A stretch of 64,000 nt of DNA from an uncultured Lachnospiraceae bacterium. Lineage in GTDB: Bacteria > Bacillota > Clostridia > Lachnospirales > Lachnospiraceae. Position 1 is the stretch's first letter; each line of letters begins with the position of its first letter. The translations under genes were made by a program, and so were the position numbers. Location of the stretch: NCBI GenBank assembly GCA_949051815.1, contig CARQVR010000008.1, positions 1-64,000 on the forward strand. The letters run 5' to 3'. The notes beneath the pieces are model-generated. The model made no database searches, was not told where the DNA came from, and saw only the letters and a program-made list of their open reading frames with translations. This document shows, in pieces, positions 25,824 through 34,544 of the stretch.

Positions 25824-28800
25824 TTACCCGAATATTTGACTGAGCAGGCTCTTTCCTTTTATCTTAAAGCTCACCGTCTTTCTGCCGCCATAATTGCCAT
25901 TTCCCTGAATGGTCAGCTTGGCGGTTCCCTTATTTATGTTGTTGGAATATCCCACAACCGTGAAATCATCTGGTGATAAAACCATACCGCTCAACGTCAC
26001 CGTGATGTCAGATGCCTTCGGCTTAATTGCCTTTCCCGTATAGGTCTGCTGCGGCACGGTCACTTTTGCTTTCGCAAGATCAGCCCGCACAAACCGGTAG
26101 GTACCTTTCACCGTTCCCTTGTAATTGCTGCCCTCTATCGCCTTTACGGACACCTCAATCCGCGCATTCGCCGGTATAATGTCCGTGGGTTTTACCGGAT
26201 CACCTGCTTTTCTGGCTGTCGTGTCACTCGGATCAGTCGTTCCCACATTGGTATATTCCGTATAGAAATATGTGATGTTTTTGTCGTAATCCCTGCCAGC
26301 CGTAAGAGCTTTTCCGTTCATATCCAGCACTTGAATTTTGGTCTTATAAATATTGGCCTTGGCCTGATAAACCTTATCCGATGCGGACACGGTTATTTCA
26401 GAACCGGACAATCCCTGCACCTCTTTAGAAACATCCCGCACCTCGACCTGCCAGGTTCTCGTCGCGCTGCCCTTGAAGTTTCCTTTTCCCTTAACGGTCA
26501 TTGTAGCGATGCTTCCCGCCGCCTTGTTGTTCTTATAAGATAGTGTGTAATCCACACCCTCCGTCAGCTTCTTACCATTAAATCTGACAACAGGCTTCGG
26601 CACGCTTCCTCCCTTCATATAAGGATATGCCGCCAATGTCTGGATTTCCACTTTTCTATCCGGGTCAGTCATCAAATCATATGCGTTTATCTTATACGTC
26701 TTTTTCAGGGTGCCTCCGTAAAAGCCTTTCCCCTCAAATACCGCCGTCGCTGTCCCAACCTTTACATTGTTCTGATAAGTCACGGTGTAGTCCGTCCCCC
26801 TGACCAGCGTGCGGTTCTCAGTGACTCCGTTTACTTTCAGCGATAACGTCACGCTGCACGCAGGCTCCACGGCGCTTCCCGTGTAAACGGCAGGATCAAA
26901 TACCACCTTTGCCTTACTCATCAAAGCGGCGGCCTTGATCTGGAACGTCACGCGCTTCACGCCGAAATATTTACTCCCGCCGTCCGCCCCGGTGCCTTTA
27001 ATAATAACCGCGGCAGTTCCCACCTCTGTATTGTCTTCGTAGGTCAGCGTATAATCCTTCTTCTCTTCAAGCAGCTCCTTACCGTTCTTTACCGTAAGTT
27101 TGGGCGTAATCGCCATACCGGTGTAGGTATAGGACGGAATTTTGCTGACTGTCAGCTTAGGCACGGGCGTTCCGTTCTCGATGATCGCGAAAGTGATTTT
27201 TCTCACTCCGGTATAGTTTCCGGTTCCGGTCAATGTAACCGGATAGTTTCCGGCTGCAATCTGCGCCTCCGCAGCAATGCTGTAATCCTTTTTACCGGAA
27301 AGCTTCTTACCGTTCCATGTAATGGTCGGAACAGGCTTCTGCAGCTTGTTGTTAAACACCACCGTCAGGTCATCCGTCTTTACATCCGGATCCTCGATAT
27401 TCTTCGGGGCAATCGTGAAAGTCTTATTCAGCTTCCCCTCATAGTTGCCTTTGCCGGTAATCACGATCGTCGGCGCCTTGGCTGCCTTTTTATCCGCCGC
27501 ATTCACATTATTCTTATAGCTGATGGTATAATCCTTTTTCTCCTCCAGCCGTTTCTTGTAGTCATAAATCCGCACTTCCGGTTTGATGGCTTTTCCTGTG
27601 TAGACATACTCTTTCACATCCGTAACCCACATTCCCATAGGAATGCCGTCTTCATCCTTCGGAAGGCCGGTCTCATCCTCCTTGGGGACATCCTCATCGG
27701 GAACCGTCGAATTATCCGGATCGTCGGGATCATCCGGATTGCCGGGGGTCAGGGTCTTATCCAGATAATATGTGGCCCGCAAAACTTCACTGTCCCTCTT
27801 CCCGAACATATGGGCCGTGGCACGAATCGTCATCGTTCTGTTGATCTCTATGGCTTCACTGTACAGCCGCCGTGTCTGGGAAATGCGTGGATCGCTCGCA
27901 TCCACGGTGTAGTAGATCTGCGCGCCCTCCTCATCGGTGAGAAGACGCACGCTGGTCTGCGGTCTCACTGTACCTGGCGTCACATCCACACGAGGCATCA
28001 GCGCCTGCCCACCGCCATAGGCTTCCCGCACGCTCACCTCGACCGTAACGGTCCGCTTCGCGTCGTCGTCCGTATACACAAGCTCAGGCAGGATCACCTT
28101 GCCCTGCATTTTAAATTTCTGTTCCCGCTCCTCCTTTTCATTGTAACTCGTGCCGGGTACAGGCTTTTCCGTGTCCCATTCTACCTGTGCCGTAGTACGG
28201 ATATCGTTTGACGATACCGTATCATTATATATTTCGTCCGCTTTGCTGTCTGCAAGATAAATGACCGCCGTCTTTTTGGAGAGATACTGCTCCGCAATCT
28301 CCGCAAGGGTCAGGCCGTGTGTCACGTTTGTGACAGCCTTAAGCACACCCCCATTATCTACACGCTTGAATCTCGCCTTTACTGTCAGCTTCCCCGGTGT
28401 ATAGCTGATATCATAATTCGGCCACTCTTCCCGGTTGATCCCAGACGCCGCCAGATCATAAACACCTGTCTCGGTGGTGTCTACTCTCTGCTGTACATTC
28501 ACCGTAAGATGCTCTGTAAATGCATCCTTTTCACTGTCCAGGATTCCTTTCAGTTCATACAGCGCTTTTTCAAAGTCATCCGGCGACAAAGGTGTGTCCG
28601 CCTCGATCGGGTCTCCCTTTTTCACATGCAGCTCCTGATCATTCACGGCAACCGTCAACGCCCGCTGACCTATGGTAAAAGGAAACTCCCATTCCTTAGC
28701 CTTATAATTTTTCGTATCATTTTCCACCAGGCTGACATAAAACGTATAGCTGCCGGCATCTACAGGCAGAAGGGCAGAATCCGTATTGGAGGTTACTGTC

Positions 28801-29858
28801 TGGCTGTATTCCGTGCCATCCTTCTTCATTCCCTCCACGCGATATTCCAGATCCACCTCATTGGTAATGTCCACACCACTTTTGGTCAGCACCTTCGCAG
28901 TTGTAATGCACTGTATCAGATCGACAAACTGACCGTCATATTCCTTGTCCGTAATTCCCGTTATACCGGCAAGCTCTGTATCTTTCGTTTGAAGAGGCAG
29001 AATGGAAAAAGTAAACTCTTCTTTCAGGCTGTCTGTATCAAACTTATAATTATCCGGATTCTTCGGCTCAGCCGAAATCTCCAGTGTATACTTACCGCAT
29101 CCGACAGGCGCAATCTTCTCATACGCCGCCGCGAAATCCTGCTCCACGCTGCTATAGGATAAACTGGCCGTCGTTGTCCACGGCCCTCCCGGGGCCGGAT
29201 AATGATCATGAAGCTTTTCGGCTGTCAGTGTATACGTCCATGTCAGCTCCGCTGCCTGGGGCGTCCAGATCGGAAAACCACTGATGCTGTGCTTCTTCCC
29301 GTCGTATGTTTTGTCTTTTGTCTCTACTCGTCCGTCAATAAAATTAACCGTAAGCTCCTGCTTCTCTTCTGCGCTTCCGTCATCCGCCGCCGGAAGGGTA
29401 ATCACATTCTCCGCCGCCCCATCCTCTTCGTCATCTTCCGGCGCTTCGTTTTCCGGATTCTCCTCAGGATCCGCTCCCGGCTGGCCATCGTTGCCATTGT
29501 CCGGATCCGCTTCCGGCCGTTCTATGTTGTCACCATCCGGATCTTCTTCCGGTTCCGGCTCTGCCGGTTCTGTACCCCCGGGCGCAGGCTGGTCATTATT
29601 TCCATCGTCTTCGTCCTCCGCAGGATCGGTGCCTTCCGGCCTGTCAGTCACCACCCCATCGTCTATTTCAACTTCCGGCTGCGGAGTCTGTTCCTCCGCA
29701 GGAGATTGTGCGGGCACACCGGTTTTCTCTTCATCCGCATCTGCCGGAGATACCAGCTCCTCCGCCTGAACATACAATCCCGTCTGCGGCATACAGGCAG
29801 CCACCATCACCGCCGCAAGAAGTGCCGATCCCATCCGATAAATCCTGCTCTTCTTCAT
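25824..29858 (-). CDS. Large secreted repeat protein (Ig/MBG-like repeats, chitobiase-like domain)
   Basis: 1344 residues. The signal peptide ends near VQAEE (about residue 33), but MVAAC at 18-22 could also act as a lipobox, so a lipoprotein is possible. Residues 35-155 are acidic and Pro-rich. Beta-sandwich domains of MBG type with YDGK motifs follow (about 170-480), then a chitobiase/hexosaminidase C-terminal-like domain (about 630-710). At least five repeats of the pattern YTGxAIxP ... DYTxxYxNN ... GKGNYxG lie at 760-1340. There is no sorting signal or C-terminal anchor. It is the first gene after the locus promoter and lies 127 bp upstream of the sortase. A stalk or scaffold role for the LRR proteins is possible but not shown. 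Confidence 0.8.
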   Translation of the reverse strand: MKKSRIYRMGSALLAAVMVAACMPQTGLYVQAEELVSPADADEEKTGVPAQSPAEEQTPQPEVEIDDGVVTDRPEGTDPAEDEDDGNNDQPAPGGTEPAEPEPEEDPDGDNIERPEADPDNGNDGQPGADPEENPENEAPEDDEEDGAAENVITLPAADDGSAEEKQELTVNFIDGRVETKDKTYDGKKHSISGFPIWTPQAAELTWTYTLTAEKLHDHYPAPGGPWTTTASLSYSSVEQDFAAAYEKIAPVGCGKYTLEISAEPKNPDNYKFDTDSLKEEFTFSILPLQTKDTELAGITGITDKEYDGQFVDLIQCITTAKVLTKSGVDITNEVDLEYRVEGMKKDGTEYSQTVTSNTDSALLPVDAGSYTFYVSLVENDTKNYKAKEWEFPFTIGQRALTVAVNDQELHVKKGDPIEADTPLSPDDFEKALYELKGILDSEKDAFTEHLTVNVQQRVDTTETGVYDLAASGINREEWPNYDISYTPGKLTVKARFKRVDNGGVLKAVTNVTHGLTLAEIAEQYLSKKTAVIYLADSKADEIYNDTVSSNDIRTTAQVEWDTEKPVPGTSYNEKEEREQKFKMQGKVILPELVYTDDDAKRTVTVEVSVREAYGGGQALMPRVDVTPGTVRPQTSVRLLTDEEGAQIYYTVDASDPRISQTRRLYSEAIEINRTMTIRATAHMFGKRDSEVLRATYYLDKTLTPGNPDDPDDPDNSTVPDEDVPKEDETGLPKDEDGIPMGMWVTDVKEYVYTGKAIKPEVRIYDYKKRLEEKKDYTISYKNNVNAADKKAAKAPTIVITGKGNYEGKLNKTFTIAPKNIEDPDVKTDDLTVVFNNKLQKPVPTITWNGKKLSGKKDYSIAAEAQIAAGNYPVTLTGTGNYTGVRKITFAIIENGTPVPKLTVSKIPSYTYTGMAITPKLTVKNGKELLEEKKDYTLTYEDNTEVGTAAVIIKGTGADGGSKYFGVKRVTFQIKAAALMSKAKVVFDPAVYTGSAVEPACSVTLSLKVNGVTENRTLVRGTDYTVTYQNNVKVGTATAVFEGKGFYGGTLKKTYKINAYDLMTDPDRKVEIQTLAAYPYMKGGSVPKPVVRFNGKKLTEGVDYTLSYKNNKAAGSIATMTVKGKGNFKGSATRTWQVEVRDVSKEVQGLSGSEITVSASDKVYQAKANIYKTKIQVLDMNGKALTAGRDYDKNITYFYTEYTNVGTTDPSDTTARKAGDPVKPTDIIPANARIEVSVKAIEGSNYKGTVKGTYRFVRADLAKAKVTVPQQTYTGKAIKPKASDITVTLSGMVLSPDDFTVVGYSNNINKGTAKLTIQGNGNYGGRKTVSFKIKGKSLLSQIFG

Positions 29859-29962
29859 CTTTCTCTACCTTCTTTCTTCCCCTTGTTCCTTATATATGAC
29901 AACATATACCATGTGATCCTGTTGAACATCCGACAAAGCACAGTCGGACATAATCTTTGAAT

Positions 29963-29991
29963 ATTGTAGCACAATTCTTCCGTTTTTACAA
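29963..29991 (-). promoter_or_regulatory. Promoter of the surface-protein/sortase locus with leader hairpin
   Basis: On the minus strand, TTGTAA (29986-29991), 17-base spacer, TACAAT (29963-29968). The leader of roughly 100 nt holds a hairpin of ATCCGAC and GTCGGAC type at about 29928-29950. No other strong promoter was seen before the downstream sortase and LRR genes. Confidence 0.6.
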
Positions 29992-30003
29992 TATTGCGCC
30001 CGC

Positions 30004-30040
30004 AAAAAAAGACTCCTTGTCTATCCGACAACAAGTCTTT
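30004..30040 (-). terminator. Intrinsic terminator after the DUF4037 gene
   Basis: AAAGACT ... AGTCTTT arms with an inner TTGT/ACAA pairing, followed on the minus strand by seven T residues. It ends the Nudix-MATE-TPR-DUF4037 direction of transcription before the surface locus promoter. Confidence 0.8.
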
Positions 30041-30059
30041 GACCACAAAATATAGTATA

Positions 30060-31007
30060 CTACCCCATGTTCATCCCCAATACCTCCGCCACATGGTTCT
30101 GCAGGAAGTTATCCTGCCTCCCGGACAGTCCCATCTCGTTCAATGTCTGCACCAGCACATTGCAGACCGCCTCGATCACAAGCACCCTGCCGTCGTCCGT
30201 GTTCAGATGGTACAGATAATCTGCGGGCGCCACACCTTCCCAGGCCGCCGCCGGATCCGGAATCTGATAGAGAAGCGAAAGCATATCGCCGATCTCACTG
30301 CCGACGGCAAGCTCCTTCATCCCCCTGTGCATCCACTTATAGAAGGGGGCGTATTTTTTATTGAGCAGATAGACGATCTGCATCGCCTCTTTTACGAACT
30401 CCGTCAGGGCAAGTTCCGCCGCAATGCGCTCCCCCCGCTTCATGGCGCGGGCGTAATTGTACTGTCCCGCCTGCGCTGCCTTTGCCAGACTCTCCGCCAG
30501 TTTTTTCAGCCACACTTCCCTTGGATAGTAGGCCAGAAGCCCCTCCCTGATTCCGGTGAATATTCCGCACGGATCTTCAAATACCGCGCCGTTTGTCGCC
30601 GTGGCAAGCGCCGCCTCTGAAACCGCAAACCACGCCGCCGCCGTCTCCGGCGCGCTGTCTCTGCCAAGTATTTCCAGATAGAAGTCCTCCAGACAGAGCA
30701 CGCCTACGCGCCCTTTTCCCTGCTCCTCCTCCACACGTCCGGAAAAACCCATAAATTCTTTTGGCAAAGCGTCGTAAGCCGCCTGCATTTCTTTTCCATA
30801 CTGCCGGTAAGTCTCGCGGGGCAGCCAGATACAAAAAGACGGCCCGTAATCGTGATCCGCAGAAATTGCATCATCAAATCCAAAACACTCCGATCCATAG
30901 CCCACAAGCCCGGCGGCCGCCTGATCTGCAATTTCCGAAAACTGTTCAAATATCAACCGCCTGCCATATGTCTCGTAATATTTTTTCGCCAACTCCAAAC
31001 CCTTCAT
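30060..31007 (-). CDS. DUF4037 protein (nucleotidyltransferase-like)
   Basis: 315 residues, cytoplasmic. The N-terminal GYGSECFGFDDAISADHDYGP fits a nucleotidyltransferase-fold motif (G-S followed by a D-x-D-like pair), the basis for placing DUF4037 in that superfamily. The remainder is helical with conserved Trp/Tyr-rich segments. No substrate is known to me for this family. It follows a TPR protein gene on the same strand after 132 bp and is followed by a terminator. The start ATG has only a G-rich upstream stretch, so the start is moderately certain. Confidence 0.7.
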   Translation of the reverse strand: MKGLELAKKYYETYGRRLIFEQFSEIADQAAAGLVGYGSECFGFDDAISADHDYGPSFCIWLPRETYRQYGKEMQAAYDALPKEFMGFSGRVEEEQGKGRVGVLCLEDFYLEILGRDSAPETAAAWFAVSEAALATATNGAVFEDPCGIFTGIREGLLAYYPREVWLKKLAESLAKAAQAGQYNYARAMKRGERIAAELALTEFVKEAMQIVYLLNKKYAPFYKWMHRGMKELAVGSEIGDMLSLLYQIPDPAAAWEGVAPADYLYHLNTDDGRVLVIEAVCNVLVQTLNEMGLSGRQDNFLQNHVAEVLGMNMG

Positions 31008-31139
31008 ACCCGCCCCCGCTTCTCTTCCATCATTCTTTCCACATTTCCTGACCTTTTATGAACCCTGCCAACCGGCCAGGCTTTTCCCTGCTTTCCATAC
31101 CGTTCATATCCATCCGGTTCCAAAAAACAAACCGGATAT

Positions 31140-32009
31140 TTATTCAGCCTTTCCCTGAAGCCGCCCGAGCACTTCCCGCGACTTGTCCGCATATTCTTTT
31201 TGTTTTTCCTCATTCCCCATAGCCCCGTACACCGCCGCACAGTTCTCGCAGAGAATGCCGTAACTCATGTTTTCCCCGTAATGACATTTCACGTCTTCCA
31301 GTGCGCGTTCATAAAAGGACAGGGATTTTTCATATTCGCCGTCCCGGAAACAGGCTTCCCCCATCCCTGCCAGCGCGCCGCTGTAGTGCTCATTCGGTTC
31401 CCCTGTTCCCTGTTCAAAAAGGTCTATGGCCCGCGCAAGACACTTCTTCGCCTCCTCATTCTCCGAGAGCTTAAAGTAAACAAGCGCCAGATTCGTGAGC
31501 GTGGTGGCCGTCTGCGCCTCGTTTCCTTCCTGCTTTTCTATGATGGCAAGCGCTCTTTTCGCGCTCTCCACAGCCTCCCCGTTCTCCCCTGCCTTTTCCA
31601 GCATAATGCACATGTTGTTGTAAAGGCTCGCCCAGCGATAATCCTCCGGCGAAAGCAGCCTTTCATAAATCTGCATGGCCTGCCTGTAAAGCCGCAGCGC
31701 CTGTGCATAATCCCCTGCCGCGCTGTAGGCGGTGGCTGCGTTTAAAAGAGTCGTGGCAAAGTGCGCCGTATCTTCCAGCTTTAACTCCTCCATCAAAAGA
31801 AGCACATCCTCCGCCGCCGTATAAGCCTTCTCAAAAGCCGATACACTCCGATAAAAGCCGATCATCTCATTGCAGATCGAAATGTAGGCCGCATAATCCT
31901 CTTCCTCTTTAGCCTGCTCGAGAGAGACCGTCAGAAAATCGTCGATCTTCTCCACCTGATTTTTTTCAAAATAGGAATCCAGTTCCTCAAAAAATGCGTC
32001 AATATTCAT
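31140..32009 (-). CDS. Tetratricopeptide-repeat protein
   Basis: 289 residues from the ATG at 32009 with GAGG six bases upstream (a GTG at 32021 is the alternative). The protein is almost entirely helical, with five to six TPR units (for example residues 85-120, 125-165, 170-205, 215-250), showing the A-x3-Y/F ... A-L-x3-Ala pattern. There is no membrane segment or enzymatic domain. TPR folds mediate protein-protein contact. It sits between a MATE transporter and the DUF4037 gene in the same direction, so it may partner the DUF4037 protein. Confidence 0.8.
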   Translation of the reverse strand: MNIDAFFEELDSYFEKNQVEKIDDFLTVSLEQAKEEEDYAAYISICNEMIGFYRSVSAFEKAYTAAEDVLLLMEELKLEDTAHFATTLLNAATAYSAAGDYAQALRLYRQAMQIYERLLSPEDYRWASLYNNMCIMLEKAGENGEAVESAKRALAIIEKQEGNEAQTATTLTNLALVYFKLSENEEAKKCLARAIDLFEQGTGEPNEHYSGALAGMGEACFRDGEYEKSLSFYERALEDVKCHYGENMSYGILCENCAAVYGAMGNEEKQKEYADKSREVLGRLQGKAE

Positions 32010-32032
32010 AGAAATCCTCACTCCTTTCCGTG

Positions 32033-33400
32033 TTATCCTTCCATCCGCGCAATGATTCTCTTCTGTTTATAAAAATAATAACCGCTCACCAGTGCCGCAC
32101 ACATGACCCAGCTGATCGGATAGCAGACTACGATCCACCGCAATCCCTTTCCCGGCGTAATCAGTCCCACCCAGATGATGCGGAACACACATACCCCGAG
32201 CACAGATATCACGGTGGTCACAAAAGTATATCCCTGCGCCCGGAGCGACCCGGAAAAAATTTCAATAAAAACAAACATGACAAAAGCAGGCGCAATGCTG
32301 TACATCATAGCCATCCCGATTTCCACCACCGCCGCGTCCCCCGTAAAGATCCCAAGCAGAAACCGTCCCGTGGTCATGAGAAGCGCGGTCAGGCAGACGG
32401 CAGTTCCCACCGCCATTCCCAGACAGACCCTTGTTCCCTTCTTCACCCGCTCCCATTTGCCCGCGCCAAAATTCTGTCCTACAAAAGTAGTCAGGGCAAT
32501 GCCGAAAGAAGAATTGATCATCCAGAAAACACTGTCGATCTTACCGTAGGCCGTCCATGCCGCCATAGTATCCACACCCAGCAGATTGAGCGCCGCCTGC
32601 ACAATCATATTGGAAATGCTGTACATGGATGCCTGCAGACCGGAGGGAAATCCGATTTGCAGCATATTTGTCAGCACTTCCCGATGAACCCTGATTTTGC
32701 GAAACGACAATTCCATACAGTCCACTTTGTGCATCAGCGCCCACGTCACCAATCCAGCGCTGATCGCCTGCGACACCAATGTAGCTGCCGCCACGCCAAA
32801 CACGCCAAGCCCGCAGTAAAGCACGAGAATCAGATCCAGCACAATATTTACAATACAGCACACCACCAGATAATACAACGGTCTTTTGGAATCACCGATG
32901 GCACGCAGAATAGCCGCACCCATATTATAGATAAACACAAAAATAAGACCGGAGAAATAAATCCTTATGTAAAGTGTGGACATTTCCATCAGTTCAGGCG
33001 GCGTATTCATGGCACGCAAAACAAGCGGCGCCGTCGCTACGCCGATGATGCCAAGCCCGATTCCGCCTATGATTCCGAATGCATAGGACGTGTGCAGCGC
33101 CTCCTCAAGCCTCTGCCTGTGAGACGCCCCGTATGCCTGCGAAATCAGAACCGTTCCCCCGGCCGTAAGGCCCGTAAAAAAGCCGACCACCATATTGATG
33201 ATCTGCGCCGAGGAGCCACCCACGCTGGACAGCGCCTCCTTCCCCGCAAACTGCCCCACGATCACCGTGTCCACCGTATTATAAAGCTGCTGGAAGAAAG
33301 TACCGATCAAAATCGGGAAGAAAAAAAGCAAAAGCTGTTTCCAGATGACTCCTTCCAGTATTCCGTTTTGTTTTTCCTGTGCATTTGTCGTGTGTCCCAT
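32033..33400 (-). CDS. MATE family efflux transporter
   Basis: 455 residues with twelve hydrophobic helices. The start is taken at the ATG at 33400, seven bases after the stop of the Nudix-GNAT gene; a TTG six codons upstream (33418) would overlap that gene. Typical MATE segments are LYNTVDTVIVGQFAGKEALSSVGG in helix 1-2 and the related FWMINSSFGIALTTFVGQNFGAGK at the start of the second half. It uses a sodium or proton gradient to export drugs or metabolites through the cytoplasmic membrane. The substrate cannot be read from sequence. Close spacing suggests translation coupled to the Nudix-GNAT gene. Confidence 0.9.
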   Translation of the reverse strand: MGHTTNAQEKQNGILEGVIWKQLLLFFFPILIGTFFQQLYNTVDTVIVGQFAGKEALSSVGGSSAQIINMVVGFFTGLTAGGTVLISQAYGASHRQRLEEALHTSYAFGIIGGIGLGIIGVATAPLVLRAMNTPPELMEMSTLYIRIYFSGLIFVFIYNMGAAILRAIGDSKRPLYYLVVCCIVNIVLDLILVLYCGLGVFGVAAATLVSQAISAGLVTWALMHKVDCMELSFRKIRVHREVLTNMLQIGFPSGLQASMYSISNMIVQAALNLLGVDTMAAWTAYGKIDSVFWMINSSFGIALTTFVGQNFGAGKWERVKKGTRVCLGMAVGTAVCLTALLMTTGRFLLGIFTGDAAVVEIGMAMMYSIAPAFVMFVFIEIFSGSLRAQGYTFVTTVISVLGVCVFRIIWVGLITPGKGLRWIVVCYPISWVMCAALVSGYYFYKQKRIIARMEG

Positions 33401-33407
33401 ATTCTCA

Positions 33408-34355
33408 CTATCTCTCAATCATATATTCCAACTGACAGTCGAACGGTTCCCGTTCCACATGCTCCCTGTGATACCATTTCGCCTCCACACACCCCATAGA
33501 CCGATAAAACGCCTGCGTTTCCACCGCCGAATGAGCCGATATGTAAAGTTTGCCGGCTCCCTTTTGTTTCGCGAAAGCCGACGCCCTTTCAAACAAATTC
33601 CTGCCGATTCCCTTTCCGCGCATGTCCTCCGACACATGGATGCTGGACAAATCCAGATAACGGTGCTCCCCTCCAAACAGCGCAGCCTCCACTGAGACAA
33701 ACCCCTTTAAGACGCCTCTGTAAAAAGCCCCGCATACAAACCCGCCCGTCAGAACGGTATTTTTAAGACATCCGACTAACATCCGGTACTCTTCCTGTGT
33801 CCAATCATCCGTAAACGGATCTGCCACCGTCTTCCACTCGCCATCTATTTTTCTTCTGCACATGTTCACTTTTTGATGACGGACAAATTTTGCAAACAGT
33901 TCCAGATTCAGTTCTCTTTCTCCTAACTGTCTGTACCAGACTTCGTCCCCGGTATTACACTCTGTTCCTTCCATAACATGTTTTAATTTTTCAATCAGAT
34001 CCAGATCCGCCGGCAGCCACGCCACACTGTCGAGGCTCTCTCTGGTCAGCCATTTCGCCGCTTCATGCTCTTTCAATACCAGATCACCGGATGTAACCGT
34101 ACAGAAGAAACAGGCCATGGACAGATGGAAAGTGGGATAATCATATTCCACCGTGTCGAACAGCTCTCCCACCTCGATCTCTGTGTCCAGCTCTTCCCGT
34201 ATCTCCCGGATCAGCGCTTCCTGCGGCGTCTCTCCCTCTTCCACCTTCCCGCCCGGAAATTCCCAGCCGTCCTTAAATTCGCCATAGCCCCGCTGGGTGG
34301 CGAAAATACGGTCGTTGTGAGTGATGATAGCGGCGGCTACTTTGATTGTTTTCAT
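33408..34355 (-). CDS. Nudix hydrolase - GNAT acetyltransferase fusion
   Basis: 315 residues. Residues 1-130 form a MutT-type Nudix domain with a full Nudix box (GGKVEEGETPQEA then REIREELD, about 36-58), resembling enzymes that hydrolyse oxidised dGTP. Residues 140-315 form a GNAT acetyltransferase domain, including the acetyl-CoA loop MRGKGIGRNLFERA and the later SMGCVEAKWYHRE end. The reading frame is continuous with no frameshift. A sanitising Nudix domain joined to an acetyltransferase is uncommon; the joint substrate is unknown. It heads the MATE-TPR-DUF4037 run. AGGAG lies about 13 nt before the ATG. Confidence 0.88.
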   Translation of the reverse strand: MKTIKVAAAIITHNDRIFATQRGYGEFKDGWEFPGGKVEEGETPQEALIREIREELDTEIEVGELFDTVEYDYPTFHLSMACFFCTVTSGDLVLKEHEAAKWLTRESLDSVAWLPADLDLIEKLKHVMEGTECNTGDEVWYRQLGERELNLELFAKFVRHQKVNMCRRKIDGEWKTVADPFTDDWTQEEYRMLVGCLKNTVLTGGFVCGAFYRGVLKGFVSVEAALFGGEHRYLDLSSIHVSEDMRGKGIGRNLFERASAFAKQKGAGKLYISAHSAVETQAFYRSMGCVEAKWYHREHVEREPFDCQLEYMIER

Positions 34356-34405
34356 AATTATTTATATTCTCCTAACCCATTATGAAGTATATTTCACATT
34401 TTTCA

Positions 34406-34434
34406 TTGCGCTTCTGACAATTATAACATATACT
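34406..34434 (+). promoter_or_regulatory. Promoter of the DUF3800-associated small RNA
   Basis: TTGCGC (34406-34411), 17-base spacer, TATACT (34429-34434). The predicted start of transcription, about 34441, coincides with the first base of the first hairpin of the RNA. Confidence 0.6.
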
Positions 34435-34440
34435 ATAGAT

Positions 34441-34519
34441 AATGAAATCAACGATTTCATTTGGGCTGGTCGATTGACCCAGGTCCATCAAGGGCGGGGA
34501 AGTTCCCCGCCATTTTTTT
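34441..34519 (+). ncRNA. Candidate DUF3800-associated structured small RNA
   Basis: About 79 nt made almost wholly of three hairpins in a row. Hairpin 1 pairs 34441-34449 with 34453-34461 (AATGAAATC / GATTTCATT, 3-nt loop). Hairpin 2 pairs 34462-34471 with 34476-34487, ten pairs including two wobbles around a 2-nt bulge and a GATT loop. Hairpin 3 is a GC-rich terminator. No protein is encoded. The RNA ends 25 bp before the DUF3800 gene. Conserved RNA motifs upstream of DUF3800 genes are known from comparative genomics (the DUF3800 RNA motif families). I infer this is a member or relative, without being able to align it. Confidence 0.65.
34493..34519 (+). terminator. Intrinsic terminator of the small RNA
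   Basis: GGCGGGG (34493-34499), loop AAGTT, CCCCGCC (34505-34511), then A and seven T. A textbook terminator placed between the small RNA and the DUF3800 start. Confidence 0.88.
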
Positions 34520-34544
34520 ACTACTATTACAGAGGTGAACCGTA

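Noticed and set aside
32030..33499. Long plus-strand open frame of 489 codons
   Set aside because: It lies antisense to the complete MATE transporter gene, is His/Arg/Lys-rich without domain sense and has no ribosome binding site.
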